From: Thermoanaerobaculum sp.
GTDB taxonomy: Bacteria; Acidobacteriota; Thermoanaerobaculia; Multivoradales; UBA5704
Assembly: GCA_021154885.1 (NCBI GenBank)
Contig: JAJKHS010000024.1
Location: 1-64,000, forward strand
Reading direction: 5' to 3'
Length of the DNA stretch: 64,000 nt
Part shown: in pieces, positions 1-9,504 of the stretch
How positions within the stretch are numbered: the first letter of the stretch is position 1
How the letters are laid out: every line of letters begins with the position of its first letter
Notes under the pieces: model-generated
Told to the model about the DNA's origin: nothing
The model's database searches: none
The model's input: the letters and a program-made list of their open reading frames with translations, nothing else
Translations under genes and position numbers: made by a program

Positions 1-935
1 CCTCCGGCAGCCAGAAGCATCGCGCCCGGGTGAACCGGGAGGGCACCCGCCGGGTCCTGGAGGCGGCCCGGAACGCCAAGGCCGGCCGGGCGATCGTCCT
101 CAGCACCCTCATGGTCTATGGCCAGACGGGGGACGGCGACCTCGACGAGACCGCTCCCCGCCGCCGCTTCGGCAACCCTTATTCGGACAGCAAGCTGGCG
201 GCCGAGCGCCTGGCCCTGGATTTCTCCCGTTCCGGGGGTCTCCCCGTCGCCGTGCTGGAGCCGACCGCGGTCTACGGCCCCTGGGGCGGGGTGTGGACGG
301 AGACCGTGCTGCGCAGCCTGAAGGCCGGCCGGCAGATCCTGATCAACGGCGGCGACGGCCTGGCCAATCCCGTGTACGTGGACGACCTGGTGAGCGCCAT
401 GCTCCTCGCCGCGGTGAGGGACGAAGCGGTGGGGGAGGCGTTCCTCGTCTGCGGCGCGGAGGCGGTCACTTGGCGCGAGATGTTCGGCCGCTTCGAGCGG
501 ATGCTGGGCAGCGAGCGCCGCACCGTGGACATGACGGAGGCCGAGGCCCTGGCGTACTGGCGGCAGTGGCGGCAGCAGCAGCCGCGCGCCCTCGGCGAGG
601 GGTTGCGCATCCTGAAGGGGGAGCGGGAGATCCGCGAACGGATTCAGAACACGCGCGAGGGGCTCTGGCTGCGGGAGCTGGCGAGCGCCGTGCTCCCCGA
701 GAGCTGGCAGCAGAGGATAAAGACGCGGATGGCGGACGGCGGCCGTCCCCCGGTGCCCCCGGCGTCCGAGCTCCCCATCCATCCTCTCCCGCCGAAGATG
801 ATCGGCTTCTTCCGGGCCCGGACCCGCGTCCGCATCGACAAGGCCCGGCGCCTCCTGGGCTACGAGCCGGCCTTCGACTTCGCGACCGGCATGGACCTCA
901 CCGAGCGGTGGGCGCGATGGGCGAACCTGCTGTAA
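1..935 (+). CDS. NAD-dependent epimerase/dehydratase (SDR), 5'-truncated by window edge
   Basis: This is the C-terminal part of an extended short-chain dehydrogenase/reductase of the sugar-nucleotide epimerase/dehydratase type. The frame is open from base 3 with no in-frame stop, and the GTG at 30 lies inside the usual NxEGTxxVLEAA helix, so the real start is upstream of the window. The SDR active site is visible: a Ser-containing strand (LSTLMVYG) and the catalytic Tyr-Lys pair in YSDSK. A substrate loop (NPVYVDDLVSAM) follows, and the C-terminus ends with the ARRLLGYEP motif common in this family. The enzyme probably acts on a nucleotide-activated sugar in the cytoplasm. The flippase 160 bp downstream on the same strand suggests a surface-polysaccharide locus. 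Exact substrate unknown. Confidence 0.85.
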   Translation, partial: SGSQKHRARVNREGTRRVLEAARNAKAGRAIVLSTLMVYGQTGDGDLDETAPRRRFGNPYSDSKLAAERLALDFSRSGGLPVAVLEPTAVYGPWGGVWTETVLRSLKAGRQILINGGDGLANPVYVDDLVSAMLLAAVRDEAVGEAFLVCGAEAVTWREMFGRFERMLGSERRTVDMTEAEALAYWRQWRQQQPRALGEGLRILKGEREIRERIQNTREGLWLRELASAVLPESWQQRIKTRMADGGRPPVPPASELPIHPLPPKMIGFFRARTRVRIDKARRLLGYEPAFDFATGMDLTERWARWANLL

Positions 936-1078
936 GACCCCTCATCACCCCGGCCCTCTTCTCCCATCGCCCTCCCCCCAACCGGGAGAAGAGGGGGAAC
1001 AGCAGGAGCGCTCAGCCGGGTTCCCCTCTCCCGGTCGGGGGGAGGGCGGTGGGAGAGGGGCCAGGGGTGAGGGCTTCG
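936..1078. repeat. extragenic inverted repeat, family B (copy 1)
   Basis: A long imperfect inverted repeat fills the gap between the epimerase and the flippase. The left arm is about 938-1000 and the right arm about 1020-1074, both rich in CCCTCTTCTCCC / GGGAGAAGAGGG blocks. Related sequence occurs at 52641-52790 and 59917-59980, so this is a dispersed family. Transcribed, it would fold into a long GC-rich hairpin, which could attenuate the flippase or stabilise the upstream mRNA. Confidence 0.7.
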
Positions 1079-1095
1079 GGGCGGGGGGCCCGGTC

Positions 1096-2499
1096 ATGAC
1101 GTCCGCAGGCTCCACCGAGCAGCGCATCCTGCGCTCCACGTTCGCCTCCTACGCGATCCAACTCGCCCGCACGGCGGTGACCTTCGGGGCCAAGCTGGCC
1201 CTGATGCGGCTGATCCTCCCCGAGGGCCACGGCGTCTACGAGCTCGCCCTGCGCATCGTGACCGTGGCCTCGGCGATCCGCGACCTCGGGCTGCCCTACC
1301 ACCTGGTGCGGGACCCGCGGCGGCCGTACGGCACCGTCTTCGCCTTCACCGCCGTCTCCGGCGCCGTCCTCACCCTGGGGCTCGTGGGGCTCGCGCCGGT
1401 CTTCGGCCACCTCGATCCCGAGTTGCCGGCCGTGCTGCGGGTCTTCGCCCTCTGGGTCTTCCTCGACGGTCTGGCCGTCGTGCCGAAGGCGTTCTTCGAG
1501 CGCGAGTTGACCATCGGCAACCTGGTGGCGCCGGAGATCTGGCGCGGCGCCGTCATCGCCATCGTCTCGGTGGGGCTTGCCCTCCTCGGCTGGGGATATT
1601 GGAGCCTGGTGATCGGCGACCTCGCCGGCGCCGCCCTCCTGGCCGCCTACTCCTGGTGGAAGGCGTGGGGGAGAGTGCCGCTCAAGATCGAGCGGGACCT
1701 CCTGCCGGGTCTGCTGCGGGACCTTCTGCGTCGCAGCTTCCCCCTCTTCCTGATCTGGATCACCCTGCAGCTCGTCACCTACATCGACGCCTTCATCGTC
1801 GACGGATTCCTCGACACCAGGACGGTCGGCCTGTACACCCGATCCTACTGGCTGGTGTTCCTGGTGGCCACGCTCGTCTATCCCCGAGCGCTCTTCCCCA
1901 CGCTGGTCGAGTACCTGAACGATCGCCCGCGATTCGTCGAGTTCTTTCGTCTGAGCACCATCCAGCTCCTGGGCCTCCAGTTGCTGGCGAGCTACTTCCT
2001 GTTCTTCAACGCGGAGCGGGTGCTGCTGATCCTGGGCGGTCCGGCCTGGCTGCCCGCGGCGCCGATCCTGCGAGTCCTTTCGTTCATCCCCTTCTTCGAT
2101 CAATTCACCATCCTGGGCGGCGAGATGCTCAAGGCCGAGCACCGCGACCGGGAATGGTTTCTGATCGAGCTGCTCAACCTCATCTCGCTGGTGGGCTTCG
2201 GCGTCTGGTTCATCCAGCGCTGGGGCGCGCCGGGGATGGGAGCCGCGAACTACCTGCTGTTGGGGAACCTCGTGATGGCCTGGGAAGTGGCGCGGGTCTT
2301 CGGCCCCCGCTTCAAGACCCTGCTGGCGGACCTCGCCCAGCTCTACCTCATCCCCCTCCCCTTCTTCGCCCTCGCCGCCTGGCTCGGCCCCGCGGGCTCC
2401 TGGATGCGGTTCGGAGCCTCGGCGGCAGCGGCGGGGTTGGCGGGCGGGGCGCTGGCGGGACGGTATTGGAAACCGTTTCGGAGGTTCTTCGCTGGGTGA
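1096..2499 (+). CDS. polysaccharide/lipid-linked oligosaccharide flippase (Wzx/MATE-like)
   Basis: A 467-residue integral membrane protein with about 12-14 hydrophobic segments across its whole length, the usual size of Wzx-type flippases of the MOP superfamily. The N-terminus (about residues 10-45) has the amphipathic helix then hydrophobic segment typical of these proteins, and blocks such as GLGLPYHLV-like and VVPKAFFERELTI in the first half resemble WzxC-like LPS biosynthesis proteins. It would move undecaprenyl-linked oligosaccharide across the inner membrane. It follows the sugar-nucleotide epimerase on the same strand, which fits a glycan assembly role. The gene before it is separated by a long hairpin repeat, so co-transcription is possible but not certain. 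Function by fold and context; substrate unknown. Confidence 0.8.
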   Translation: MTSAGSTEQRILRSTFASYAIQLARTAVTFGAKLALMRLILPEGHGVYELALRIVTVASAIRDLGLPYHLVRDPRRPYGTVFAFTAVSGAVLTLGLVGLAPVFGHLDPELPAVLRVFALWVFLDGLAVVPKAFFERELTIGNLVAPEIWRGAVIAIVSVGLALLGWGYWSLVIGDLAGAALLAAYSWWKAWGRVPLKIERDLLPGLLRDLLRRSFPLFLIWITLQLVTYIDAFIVDGFLDTRTVGLYTRSYWLVFLVATLVYPRALFPTLVEYLNDRPRFVEFFRLSTIQLLGLQLLASYFLFFNAERVLLILGGPAWLPAAPILRVLSFIPFFDQFTILGGEMLKAEHRDREWFLIELLNLISLVGFGVWFIQRWGAPGMGAANYLLLGNLVMAWEVARVFGPRFKTLLADLAQLYLIPLPFFALAAWLGPAGSWMRFGASAAAAGLAGGALAGRYWKPFRRFFAG

Positions 2500-2569
2500 T
2501 TACGGATCGCCAAAGCGTCCGAGTGAATCAAGGCCCAAGCTACACTGACAGATCGCCGGGGGATGGAGC

Positions 2570-2672
2570 CGTTTCCGGGCTGAAGGCCCGGGCTCCCTAA
2601 GCCCAGCCCAACGGGCTGGGTCCGGACGCCGCCACCACCACCCGCGTGCGCCCCAACGGGGCGCGATATTCG
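2570..2672. repeat. cluster of small extragenic palindromes with AAC loops
   Basis: The 265-bp gap after the flippase holds GC-rich palindromes. Two are perfect and share the same AAC loop: CCCAGCCC-AAC-GGGCTGGG at 2602-2620 and GCGCCCC-AAC-GGGGCGC at 2648-2664. They look like small REP-type elements or RNA hairpins. I see no gene in 2500-2764. Confidence 0.55.
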
Positions 2673-2764
2673 GTTCAAGCTAATTCAGGTTAGTCGCCGA
2701 CCGGTTCCAGCGGGTCGTCATAGCGGAGGACGGACAACAAGCGGTGTGCTACTGTCAACCTGCT

Positions 2765-3104
2765 ATGGACCTTCACCGTCTGTCCGAGGAGAGAAGCGTC
2801 GCCTATCACCGCGCCATCGCCGAGCGCCTGCGGGACCATCCGGAGATCCTCGAAAACGCGCGCCGGCGCGTCGAGGGATGGCTGGCGTCAAGCGAAGGCG
2901 CGCGCTTCTACGCTAAGGAAATGGGCAGAGATCCTGAAAGGCGACGTCTCCTCCGTCGCGGCCTTCCTGGTCGAACGCAGCGAGTTGGCGGACGAGCTCC
3001 GCCATTCCAGCCCATTCGCCGGGGCCCTGCGGCCGCAGGAGCGGTGGAGGATCTGGCGCGAGATGCGGGAGCGGTTCTTCCAACGTGACTCAGAGGTTGT
3101 CTGA
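2765..3104 (+). pseudogene. small conserved helical protein, broken by a +1 frameshift
   Basis: The frame from ATG 2765 (MDLHRLSEERSVAYHRAIAE...) encodes about 52 convincing residues up to YAKE. A single extra base in the AAA run at 2919-2921 then throws it out of frame. Removing one A continues directly into WAEILKGDVSSVAAFLVERS ... RWRIWREMRERFFQRDSEVV and ends at TGA 3102-3104. The restored protein of about 112 residues is charged and helical, ending in an SPFAGAL then WRIWREMRERF tail. I recall similar small proteins as conserved hypotheticals, sometimes near toxin-antitoxin-like genes, but cannot name a family. The defect may be a real pseudogenising mutation or a homopolymer sequencing error. 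Confidence 0.7.
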
Positions 3105-3105
3105 A

Positions 3106-3198
3106 AGGCCCGAAGGGCCGACAGCATGTAGCCTGGGGCGTAAGCCCCAGGTACGCCACCCCCAACACTCCCCAAGCCCCGAAGGGGCGGCAGCAGAG
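3106..3198 (+). repeat. dispersed repeat family C (copy 1)
   Basis: A 93-bp element beginning AGGCCCGAAGGGCCG and ending GAAGGGGCGGCAGCAG, with internal hairpins (GCCC-GAA-GGGC, CCTGGGGC...GCCCCAGG, CCCC-GAA-GGGG). A closely related copy lies in the opposite orientation at 9687-9782. It starts directly after the stop codon of the frameshifted small gene. Between its end and about 3430 I see no convincing gene. Confidence 0.8.
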
Positions 3199-3429
3199 CT
3201 CATCGAGGCCCGCCGGCTTTCAATCTCCCCGGAGCCGCCCGTTCCCGGACAGCCGAGGATGCCATTGCGCCAGTCGTACCCTTCAGGCAGAATATCAGGT
3301 CATGAGGCAGAGTTATCAGACTCCATCCTTGCGGGCGCGTCGAGGGGTTGCCGAGGCGAACGGCGCCACGCTTTTGAAACGAGTCGAAGCCGTAAAGCAG
3401 CGCCATGGTGGCGGAGTGAGCGACTTTGA

Positions 3430-3662
3430 ACCGGCTCACCTGGATTTTACACCGTCTGAGCCGTTTGATCGCGAATAGCTGGGCAAAGCCGGTCGGATGC
3501 TCGCCGATCTTCCCGCCGGCGTCGAAGAAGGCAGAGTGCACGTGCGTCTCGCCACGGCCGTCGCCGAGCGGGAGGCTTGCGGCGGAGATGCCCTCGAATA
3601 GCGATCGGTTGGGCTTGATCGCGCGGGAATTCAAGCAGCTTCACCGTGCTGAATCGTAGCAC
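3430..3662 (-). pseudogene. cupin-domain protein remnant (frameshifted, truncated)
   Basis: On the minus strand a GTG at 3662 opens LRFSTVKLLEFPRDQAQPIA. A shifted frame then carries SLFEGISAASLPLGDGRGETHVHSAFF and DAGGKIGEHPTGFAQLF. The second half has the cupin 1 pattern (GE/HxH with PGG-like turn, E, HP), as in small single-domain cupins whose N-terminus reads MLRFSTVKLLEF. The second half of the barrel is missing and the two recognisable pieces are in different frames, so I read this as a decayed gene. It lies immediately downstream of the stop of the sedolisin gene on the same strand. Confidence 0.5.
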
Positions 3663-3666
3663 GACC

Positions 3667-6600
3667 TCAGGGGACCGTGCTCAGCCAACCGGCCAGGGTG
3701 CCGCTTTCGAAGCCGTTCGAGAAGATTGCGCTATCCAGGTTCGTGATGCTGAAAACCGCCGGAGACGAGATCCCGGCCGCGGATGCAATGATGGCGTACT
3801 GCCCCAGGACGCCGTTGGCCGTGAAAGCGGGTGCGGTCGCCACGCCGAGCGCATCCGTCACGAGCAGCACGGAGGTCACGCCGCCAGAAAAGGAGCCGGA
3901 GGGCCCGCTGGTTGGAGCGCTGAGCTGCACGGCCACGTTCGCGGCCGGGCTGTTCGCGGAGTCCAGCACTCTCACACGCAGCGGGATCGGCAGCAGCGAG
4001 CCGACCGCAACGCCCTGGCCGTCGCCCTGCAGCACGTCGATGCGCGCCGGGACGGCCTTCGCCAGCGTCAGGAGTGTCCACGGCGATCCCCCGCCATACG
4101 AGGCGGTCAGACTGACGGCGAGCTCCGCGGAAACGGCGAGCGTCGGAATCGAGAACGAAGCGGAGCTGCTGCCTGCAGGCACCGTGACGACGGAAGGGAC
4201 CTGCGCTGCGACGTCGGAGCTGGAAAGCGCAACGCTCGCTCCTCCAGCCGGAGACGGGCCGCTCAACGTCACGGTGCCGGTGGCCGTGCTGCCGCCCGGA
4301 ATGGACGCCGGAGTCACGGAGAGCGCCTGAGCGAAGGGCATTCCAGGGGTGGAGGGCAGGGCCACTGAAAAGATGTCCTGCTGGCCGTTCGTGTCGCCGG
4401 CCACGAGGTTGGAAGCATTGGACGCGAAGGCGAGAATGCGCCCGTCCGCGCTCAAAGCGGAGTCCGCGCTGAAGGCCGATCCGAGGACTCCCCCAGGGCC
4501 CACGCTGTGGATCATGGTCTGCCGGGTTGCCGTATCGCGCACGGCAATGTAGGGCGTGGGAGCACCCATGATGCCAGCACGAAAAGCGACGAAGCGGCCG
4601 TCGGCGCTGATGGCGGGTGCGCCGGCGCCAAAAAGCAACGTGCCATCGTTGGTCACCGAGACGACGATCGTCGTCTTCGTGGTCCTGTCCCATTCAAAAA
4701 CGTCGGATTGGAAGTTGTTATCCCCGGAGATCAGGTTCGAAGCGGACGAGGTGAAGGCGACGTACCGGCCGTCCGGGCTCACGGCGAGGCGCTCGGCGCT
4801 GTAGTTGGGAATGCCCGCATTGGCCGGGCTGCCATCGGGCGCGCCGCTCACCAGTTGGATCGTCCCCGTCCGCAGATCGCGGAGGAAGACCTGCCGGCCA
4901 GCCGCCGTCGCGCCAGGAACGAGATTCGAGGCGGCGGAGAAAAATGCCACATAACGCCCGTCGCCGCTGAGGGCCGGGGTGGTGGAGTCCGCGTCGCCGG
5001 GCGAGCCGTCGTTGCCAGCCGACGCGAGCGACGTCTCTCCCGTCAGGAGATCTCGGACGTAAACCTGATGGGCTCCACCGCCGCCGCCGGGTACGAGGTT
5101 CGTCGCTTTCGAGTTGAAAGCCACGAAACGGCCATCACCGCTGATCGAAGGAAACAGGCAGTCGCTATCGGCCGCCACACCGGTGGAGGAGAGACTGACC
5201 CTCGTCGTGCGGCCGAGCTGGCGGTCCCGAACGTAGACCGCACCAACTCCCCGTTGTCCACCGGGAACCAGATTGCCAGCGAAAGACTGGAACGTGACGA
5301 ACCGGCCGTCGGCGCTGATCGCGGGCCAGCCGCTGAAGTCGTCCCCTTGCGAGCCGTCGTCCGCGAGACTCACGCGCGCAGTCGTTCCCGTCTGGCGATC
5401 ACGGACGAAGACGTCCGCTGCGCCGTTCGTATCTCCGGCAACGAGGTTCGTGGCGGCCGAGAAGAAAGCGATATAATGGCCGTCGGCGCTCGCCGACGGC
5501 AGGTCGCTGAAGCCATCGGCCAGCACCGATCCCGAGCTGGTGCTCACGAGCTGTGGATTGGCATTCGTCAGGACGACCAGGGTTCCGGTCAAGGAATGTG
5601 TGGCGCCGTCCTGATTCGTCGCCGTGAACGTCAACTGATAGAGCCCGGGCGGCGTCGCAGATCTCGTAATAACGGTGAACGCCGAAGTCAGGCTTGCCGG
5701 ACCCGGCACCGTCATCGATAACGTCTGAGGATTGAACGACGAGGTGCACCCCGCGGGAAGCCCAGCAACGGCGAGAGTTATCGTTTGTGATCCGCCGCGA
5801 ATGTACAAAGCCGTGAGGGGTACGCTGGCGCTGCCCCCAACGGTTGTGACCATGAGCGCCGTGGTGCCGGTAAACGTCGAGGTCAGGTCGGTGAACCCGA
5901 ATTCATTCGGTGCGGTGAAGTTGAAGGTGAACAGGATGGCGCCGCCCGCCGTCAACGTCTGCGTGCTCGAGGGGGTGATGCCGTCGAGCGTTCCTCCCCC
6001 TGGAGCCGATCCCAGGAAGCCCACGGTATAGGGGCCCGCAGCCTGATCGGGCCGGCTGAACGGCACGTCGCCGAAATTGATGGTTCCGCCGGGTCCGGTC
6101 AAGCTGAAGGGCATGAAGCCGCTGAAGGGTTGGCCGTTCAAAGTCGCCGCCACGTTGATTGTTCCGGTGGTCACCGGCGCCGGCGTCGCGTTGCCGCTCA
6201 GGGCCAGGAGGGCCGGGCTCCCGGCGGCATTGCTGAAGACCTTGACGCTCCCGCTCCGCGGGCCTGAGGCGAGCGGCGCGAAGCCCACCTGGAACGTCGT
6301 CGCTATTCCTGCGGGGAGATCGACGGGCGGCACGATGCTGCCGACGCCAATGAAGAACTCCGGGCTTGCGCCGATCGACGAGACGTGCAGCGGGCCGTTG
6401 CCGCAGTTGAGTAGCGTGACGAGTTGAGTCGTGCTGGAGGTCCCAACCATCTGATCGGAGAATCCGAGGCTGCTGGGCGTCAGACAGACGGCGGGCTCGC
6501 CCGTTCCGGGAGGCGGATTCACAGTCAAGCCGATCGTCACGGTGTGGGTGACGTTGACGCTGCTCGTCGCAGAAATAGTGATCGTGTAGGAGCCCGGCGC

Positions 6601-9504
6601 CGTGCCGGCTCCGACGTTGAGCGTCAACGTGGTTTGACCGCCGGACTGAATCAAAGTGGGGGAGAAAGAGGAGGAGACTCCGGCCGGAAGGCTGCCGGCG
6701 CTGAAGCTCAGCGTCTGCGGAGTGCCCTGGAGCGTCGTGGTGCTGAGGACGAACGCGGCGCTCGCCCCTGGCGTTACGCCGGCGGCAGAAGAGGAGGAAG
6801 AAATCGAAAAGTCTCCGGTCGAAAGCCCCGTATAGGTTGAGAAATAGTAATAGACGCCGTAGGCTCCGAACCCCGCGGCCCCGTGGGAGCGCATGCGCCA
6901 CTTGTAGGCGTGATTGTCCGCCAACGAGAAGGGCAACACCGTCGAGGTCTGGGACGCGGAAAGGGTTTGCACGGGGTAGACCGTCGAGGCGTCGCTGAGC
7001 TCAAGCTGATACGAGTCGGCGCCCGGAGCGGTCTGCCAGAAGAACCCGGGGGACAAGAGGTTGACGGTCGTGCCCGGAAATACGGCCGCGCCCGGGGAGA
7101 GCAGGAAGGGCGCGGCCGGAGCCGCCGCCGTTCCCGACTGCGTGACGAGGAAGCTGGCGCCGGCAATCATCGCGTTCGCCGAGCGGGAGGTGGTTGACGC
7201 GTTCGCCGCCCAGGAGACGGTCACGCTCCCACTTCCGCTGCCGCTGGTGGACGAGACAGTGAGCCAGGCCCCGTTTCCGGCTGCCGTCCACGTCCCGCCC
7301 TGGCAGCCGGCCGGCGAGCCCACCACCGCGACCTGCTGGGAGCCGGCAGCGGACGCAGGGCTGGTGGACGGGGGTGAGATCGTGAAGCTGGTGCATGTGG
7401 CGGCTGAAGAGACGGTCACGTTCGCCGTCGCTGTGACGGCACCGTTGTTGCGCTCGATGATCACTAGGGGCTTGTAGGTCTGAGCGCTTGAGTACGTCCT
7501 TGTCGCACTCTTGGCGAGATCCGATACCGCATTGAATTTTGCGCCGATGGCAAGATTCGTGGGGTCGCCGCACTGCTGGATACCTTGCGCAACGGTCGAG
7601 ACCGAGAAAGGACAGTTCCACCAGAAAGTGTAGTTGAGGGTGCCGAACCCTTCGCCGGTGGCCTGCGCGGTCAGCACCGTCGAAAGCGGAGCGACGCCAG
7701 AAGGTGGGTTCGCCGACAGCGTCGCTCCAAGACTAGGCCAGTTGTTGACCAGGGCCGCGGCGTCGACCGAGCCGAGTCCTGTGGCGAGGTCGTAGCCGGT
7801 CTTGCCGTCGAAGCCTCCCACGCCGGCAAACGAGTTGTTTCCAATCACGATGTCGTGAAACACCCCACTTGCTTGAGTTGCAGCGAGTTGGTAGAGGGAG
7901 GGATTGGGATTTTCCTGTCTCTGTCCGGTCTTTTGGACGATCCTGGCCATCAATCCCGCGAAAGCCGGGGCGCTGGCGGAGGTTCCTCCCATGGGCTTCA
8001 GCACGAACTCCTGCACGATCTCATAACCATCGTGCAAGGCGGCGGACAGCGAGATGTCGGGAACGTCGCGTTTCCCATCGGACGGTACGCCTGGTCCCGC
8101 TTGCCAGCTCGGCTTAGAGAGATATACATTGCTGGGCCCGCCGCCTGAGGCCCCGAGGCCGGTCTCATTCCATGCCTCTTCGGGAATGTAACGCAGCGCT
8201 GAGCCCTGGGCAGACCAATAGGAGCTCGGGTCGGCTCCTTCATTGAATTGCGTTCCGCCGACACAAACGTTGAACGGAGTCGAGCAGAAACCGGAAACCG
8301 CCTGATCGTGCGCGTACGGATTATCAGACGGATTGCTGGGGTGGAAGTACGAGCAGCCCGCGGCCCCCCAGTCTCCAGAGGACGCGACCACGGTTATTCC
8401 TTGAGCCGCCGCCTGAGACCAGAGGCTATTGATGGAGCTTTGATAGTCCGAAGGCATGAGTTGCTCGCACGGACCGAAGCTGATGCTCATGACAGGCGCA
8501 AGATTATTGTTTATTATGTATTGCGCCGAGAGGTACACGCCATCGGCGGCGTTCGTCGTCTTCGATACTACGAGATCGATGGTCGCGTCGGGAGCGACGG
8601 CGCCGGCCCACTCGGTATCTAGATCGGCTTCGGTTTCCTCGTCGTAGTTGAAGCTACCAGGGTCTTGTCCATTGACGATGACGTGCGGGTCACGGGCTGG
8701 CAGACCGAAAGTGCTGCGGAAGAATTGGACGTCGGAGAGCAGGATGTTGCTACGAGCCACGATGGCGATCGTCTGGCCGGCTCCCGTATAGGCGGACGGG
8801 AGGTGATAGATCGTTGCGAAGTCCGCCGGCGCGAGAGAGTGCGCGGAGCCGGACGTAAAGTCCGCAGGATCTCCTCGGATCGCTCGGTGGTGGGTTGGCG
8901 CCGGGAAGTTGTTGAGCGTTACGATGCCCTTGACGATATCTGAGAGGGCCCGCGGGAGCGACGGATCGGCCACGTTGGCGTGACGCAGTGCGCCATGGAC
9001 CTGATAGTCGTGGATTTCGGTGTGAAAGGCGCGGTTCACGTCTCCGACGGTGCCCGAGAAATTGATCCAGGTCCTGGCCTTGGCAACTTCATCGATGGTG
9101 AAGCCATGCGAGCTCAACCATTCAGTAACGACGGTGATCTCGTCCGGGGAACGGCCAAACCGCTCCCCGAACTCCTCCGGCGTCAGCCAGCGGTGAAAGC
9201 TCGGGGAGGCCGGGTCCTGCTGTTCGGCGAGAAGGCGCTTCAGTGCCTCTTGCTTGTCCCTGTCCAGATTGAGCGCCAGAGTGATGTGCTCCATCGGCAG
9301 CGACGGAGCCGTCGCGCCGACGTCATACTCGGGCCGTGCCAAAGGATGGACGTTGCCCTTGAGCACCACGGAGTCGGCATCGTTCACGACGTGCTGCGGT
9401 GCCGCCCCCGCACGCGTCGCATCGAGTAATAGGCCGACCAATAGCGGGAGCACTAGAATGGCACGCGTTCTGGTTCCAACATACGTCAACTGCAAGATGC
9501 GCAT
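3667..9504 (-). CDS. secreted sedolisin (S53, pro-kumamolisin-like) protease with Ig-like and TolB/PD40 repeats
   Basis: A 1945-residue exported multidomain protein. Residues 1-35 form a signal peptide; 45-205 the S53 activation prodomain; about 225-590 the catalytic domain. The Glu-Asp pair fits E292/D296 (TEADLD), the oxyanion Asp is D378 (SSGDWG) and the nucleophile is S509 (GGTSASAP). FHDI and GYDLATGLG resemble the Ca-binding end. Downstream are a PKD-like region (about 595-690), a BACON-like domain (about 698-800), further beta domains, an ASH/Hydin-like domain (about 1005-1110), then at least five PD40/TolB-like repeats (SADGRYVAFxSxASNLV...) and Ig-like modules. The C-terminus ends IFSNGFESGTLAGW, a tail I associate with acidobacterial secreted proteins. 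Base composition looks less GC-rich than its neighbours. Inverted copies of one repeat lie outside both ends. Likely an acid-type extracellular peptidase. Confidence 0.85.
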   Translation of the reverse strand: MRILQLTYVGTRTRAILVLPLLVGLLLDATRAGAAPQHVVNDADSVVLKGNVHPLARPEYDVGATAPSLPMEHITLALNLDRDKQEALKRLLAEQQDPASPSFHRWLTPEEFGERFGRSPDEITVVTEWLSSHGFTIDEVAKARTWINFSGTVGDVNRAFHTEIHDYQVHGALRHANVADPSLPRALSDIVKGIVTLNNFPAPTHHRAIRGDPADFTSGSAHSLAPADFATIYHLPSAYTGAGQTIAIVARSNILLSDVQFFRSTFGLPARDPHVIVNGQDPGSFNYDEETEADLDTEWAGAVAPDATIDLVVSKTTNAADGVYLSAQYIINNNLAPVMSISFGPCEQLMPSDYQSSINSLWSQAAAQGITVVASSGDWGAAGCSYFHPSNPSDNPYAHDQAVSGFCSTPFNVCVGGTQFNEGADPSSYWSAQGSALRYIPEEAWNETGLGASGGGPSNVYLSKPSWQAGPGVPSDGKRDVPDISLSAALHDGYEIVQEFVLKPMGGTSASAPAFAGLMARIVQKTGQRQENPNPSLYQLAATQASGVFHDIVIGNNSFAGVGGFDGKTGYDLATGLGSVDAAALVNNWPSLGATLSANPPSGVAPLSTVLTAQATGEGFGTLNYTFWWNCPFSVSTVAQGIQQCGDPTNLAIGAKFNAVSDLAKSATRTYSSAQTYKPLVIIERNNGAVTATANVTVSSAATCTSFTISPPSTSPASAAGSQQVAVVGSPAGCQGGTWTAAGNGAWLTVSSTSGSGSGSVTVSWAANASTTSRSANAMIAGASFLVTQSGTAAAPAAPFLLSPGAAVFPGTTVNLLSPGFFWQTAPGADSYQLELSDASTVYPVQTLSASQTSTVLPFSLADNHAYKWRMRSHGAAGFGAYGVYYYFSTYTGLSTGDFSISSSSSAAGVTPGASAAFVLSTTTLQGTPQTLSFSAGSLPAGVSSSFSPTLIQSGGQTTLTLNVGAGTAPGSYTITISATSSVNVTHTVTIGLTVNPPPGTGEPAVCLTPSSLGFSDQMVGTSSTTQLVTLLNCGNGPLHVSSIGASPEFFIGVGSIVPPVDLPAGIATTFQVGFAPLASGPRSGSVKVFSNAAGSPALLALSGNATPAPVTTGTINVAATLNGQPFSGFMPFSLTGPGGTINFGDVPFSRPDQAAGPYTVGFLGSAPGGGTLDGITPSSTQTLTAGGAILFTFNFTAPNEFGFTDLTSTFTGTTALMVTTVGGSASVPLTALYIRGGSQTITLAVAGLPAGCTSSFNPQTLSMTVPGPASLTSAFTVITRSATPPGLYQLTFTATNQDGATHSLTGTLVVLTNANPQLVSTSSGSVLADGFSDLPSASADGHYIAFFSAATNLVAGDTNGAADVFVRDRQTGTTARVSLADDGSQGDDFSGWPAISADGRFVTFQSFAGNLVPGGQRGVGAVYVRDRQLGRTTRVSLSSTGVAADSDCLFPSISGDGRFVAFNSKATNLVPGGGGGAHQVYVRDLLTGETSLASAGNDGSPGDADSTTPALSGDGRYVAFFSAASNLVPGATAAGRQVFLRDLRTGTIQLVSGAPDGSPANAGIPNYSAERLAVSPDGRYVAFTSSASNLISGDNNFQSDVFEWDRTTKTTIVVSVTNDGTLLFGAGAPAISADGRFVAFRAGIMGAPTPYIAVRDTATRQTMIHSVGPGGVLGSAFSADSALSADGRILAFASNASNLVAGDTNGQQDIFSVALPSTPGMPFAQALSVTPASIPGGSTATGTVTLSGPSPAGGASVALSSSDVAAQVPSVVTVPAGSSSASFSIPTLAVSAELAVSLTASYGGGSPWTLLTLAKAVPARIDVLQGDGQGVAVGSLLPIPLRVRVLDSANSPAANVAVQLSAPTSGPSGSFSGGVTSVLLVTDALGVATAPAFTANGVLGQYAIIASAAGISSPAVFSITNLDSAIFSNGFESGTLAGWLSTVP

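Noticed and set aside
3200-3634. A 144-codon minus-strand frame as an intact gene
   Set aside because: Only its first 55 residues fit a cupin; the rest matches nothing I recognise and the proper N-terminus is in another frame.
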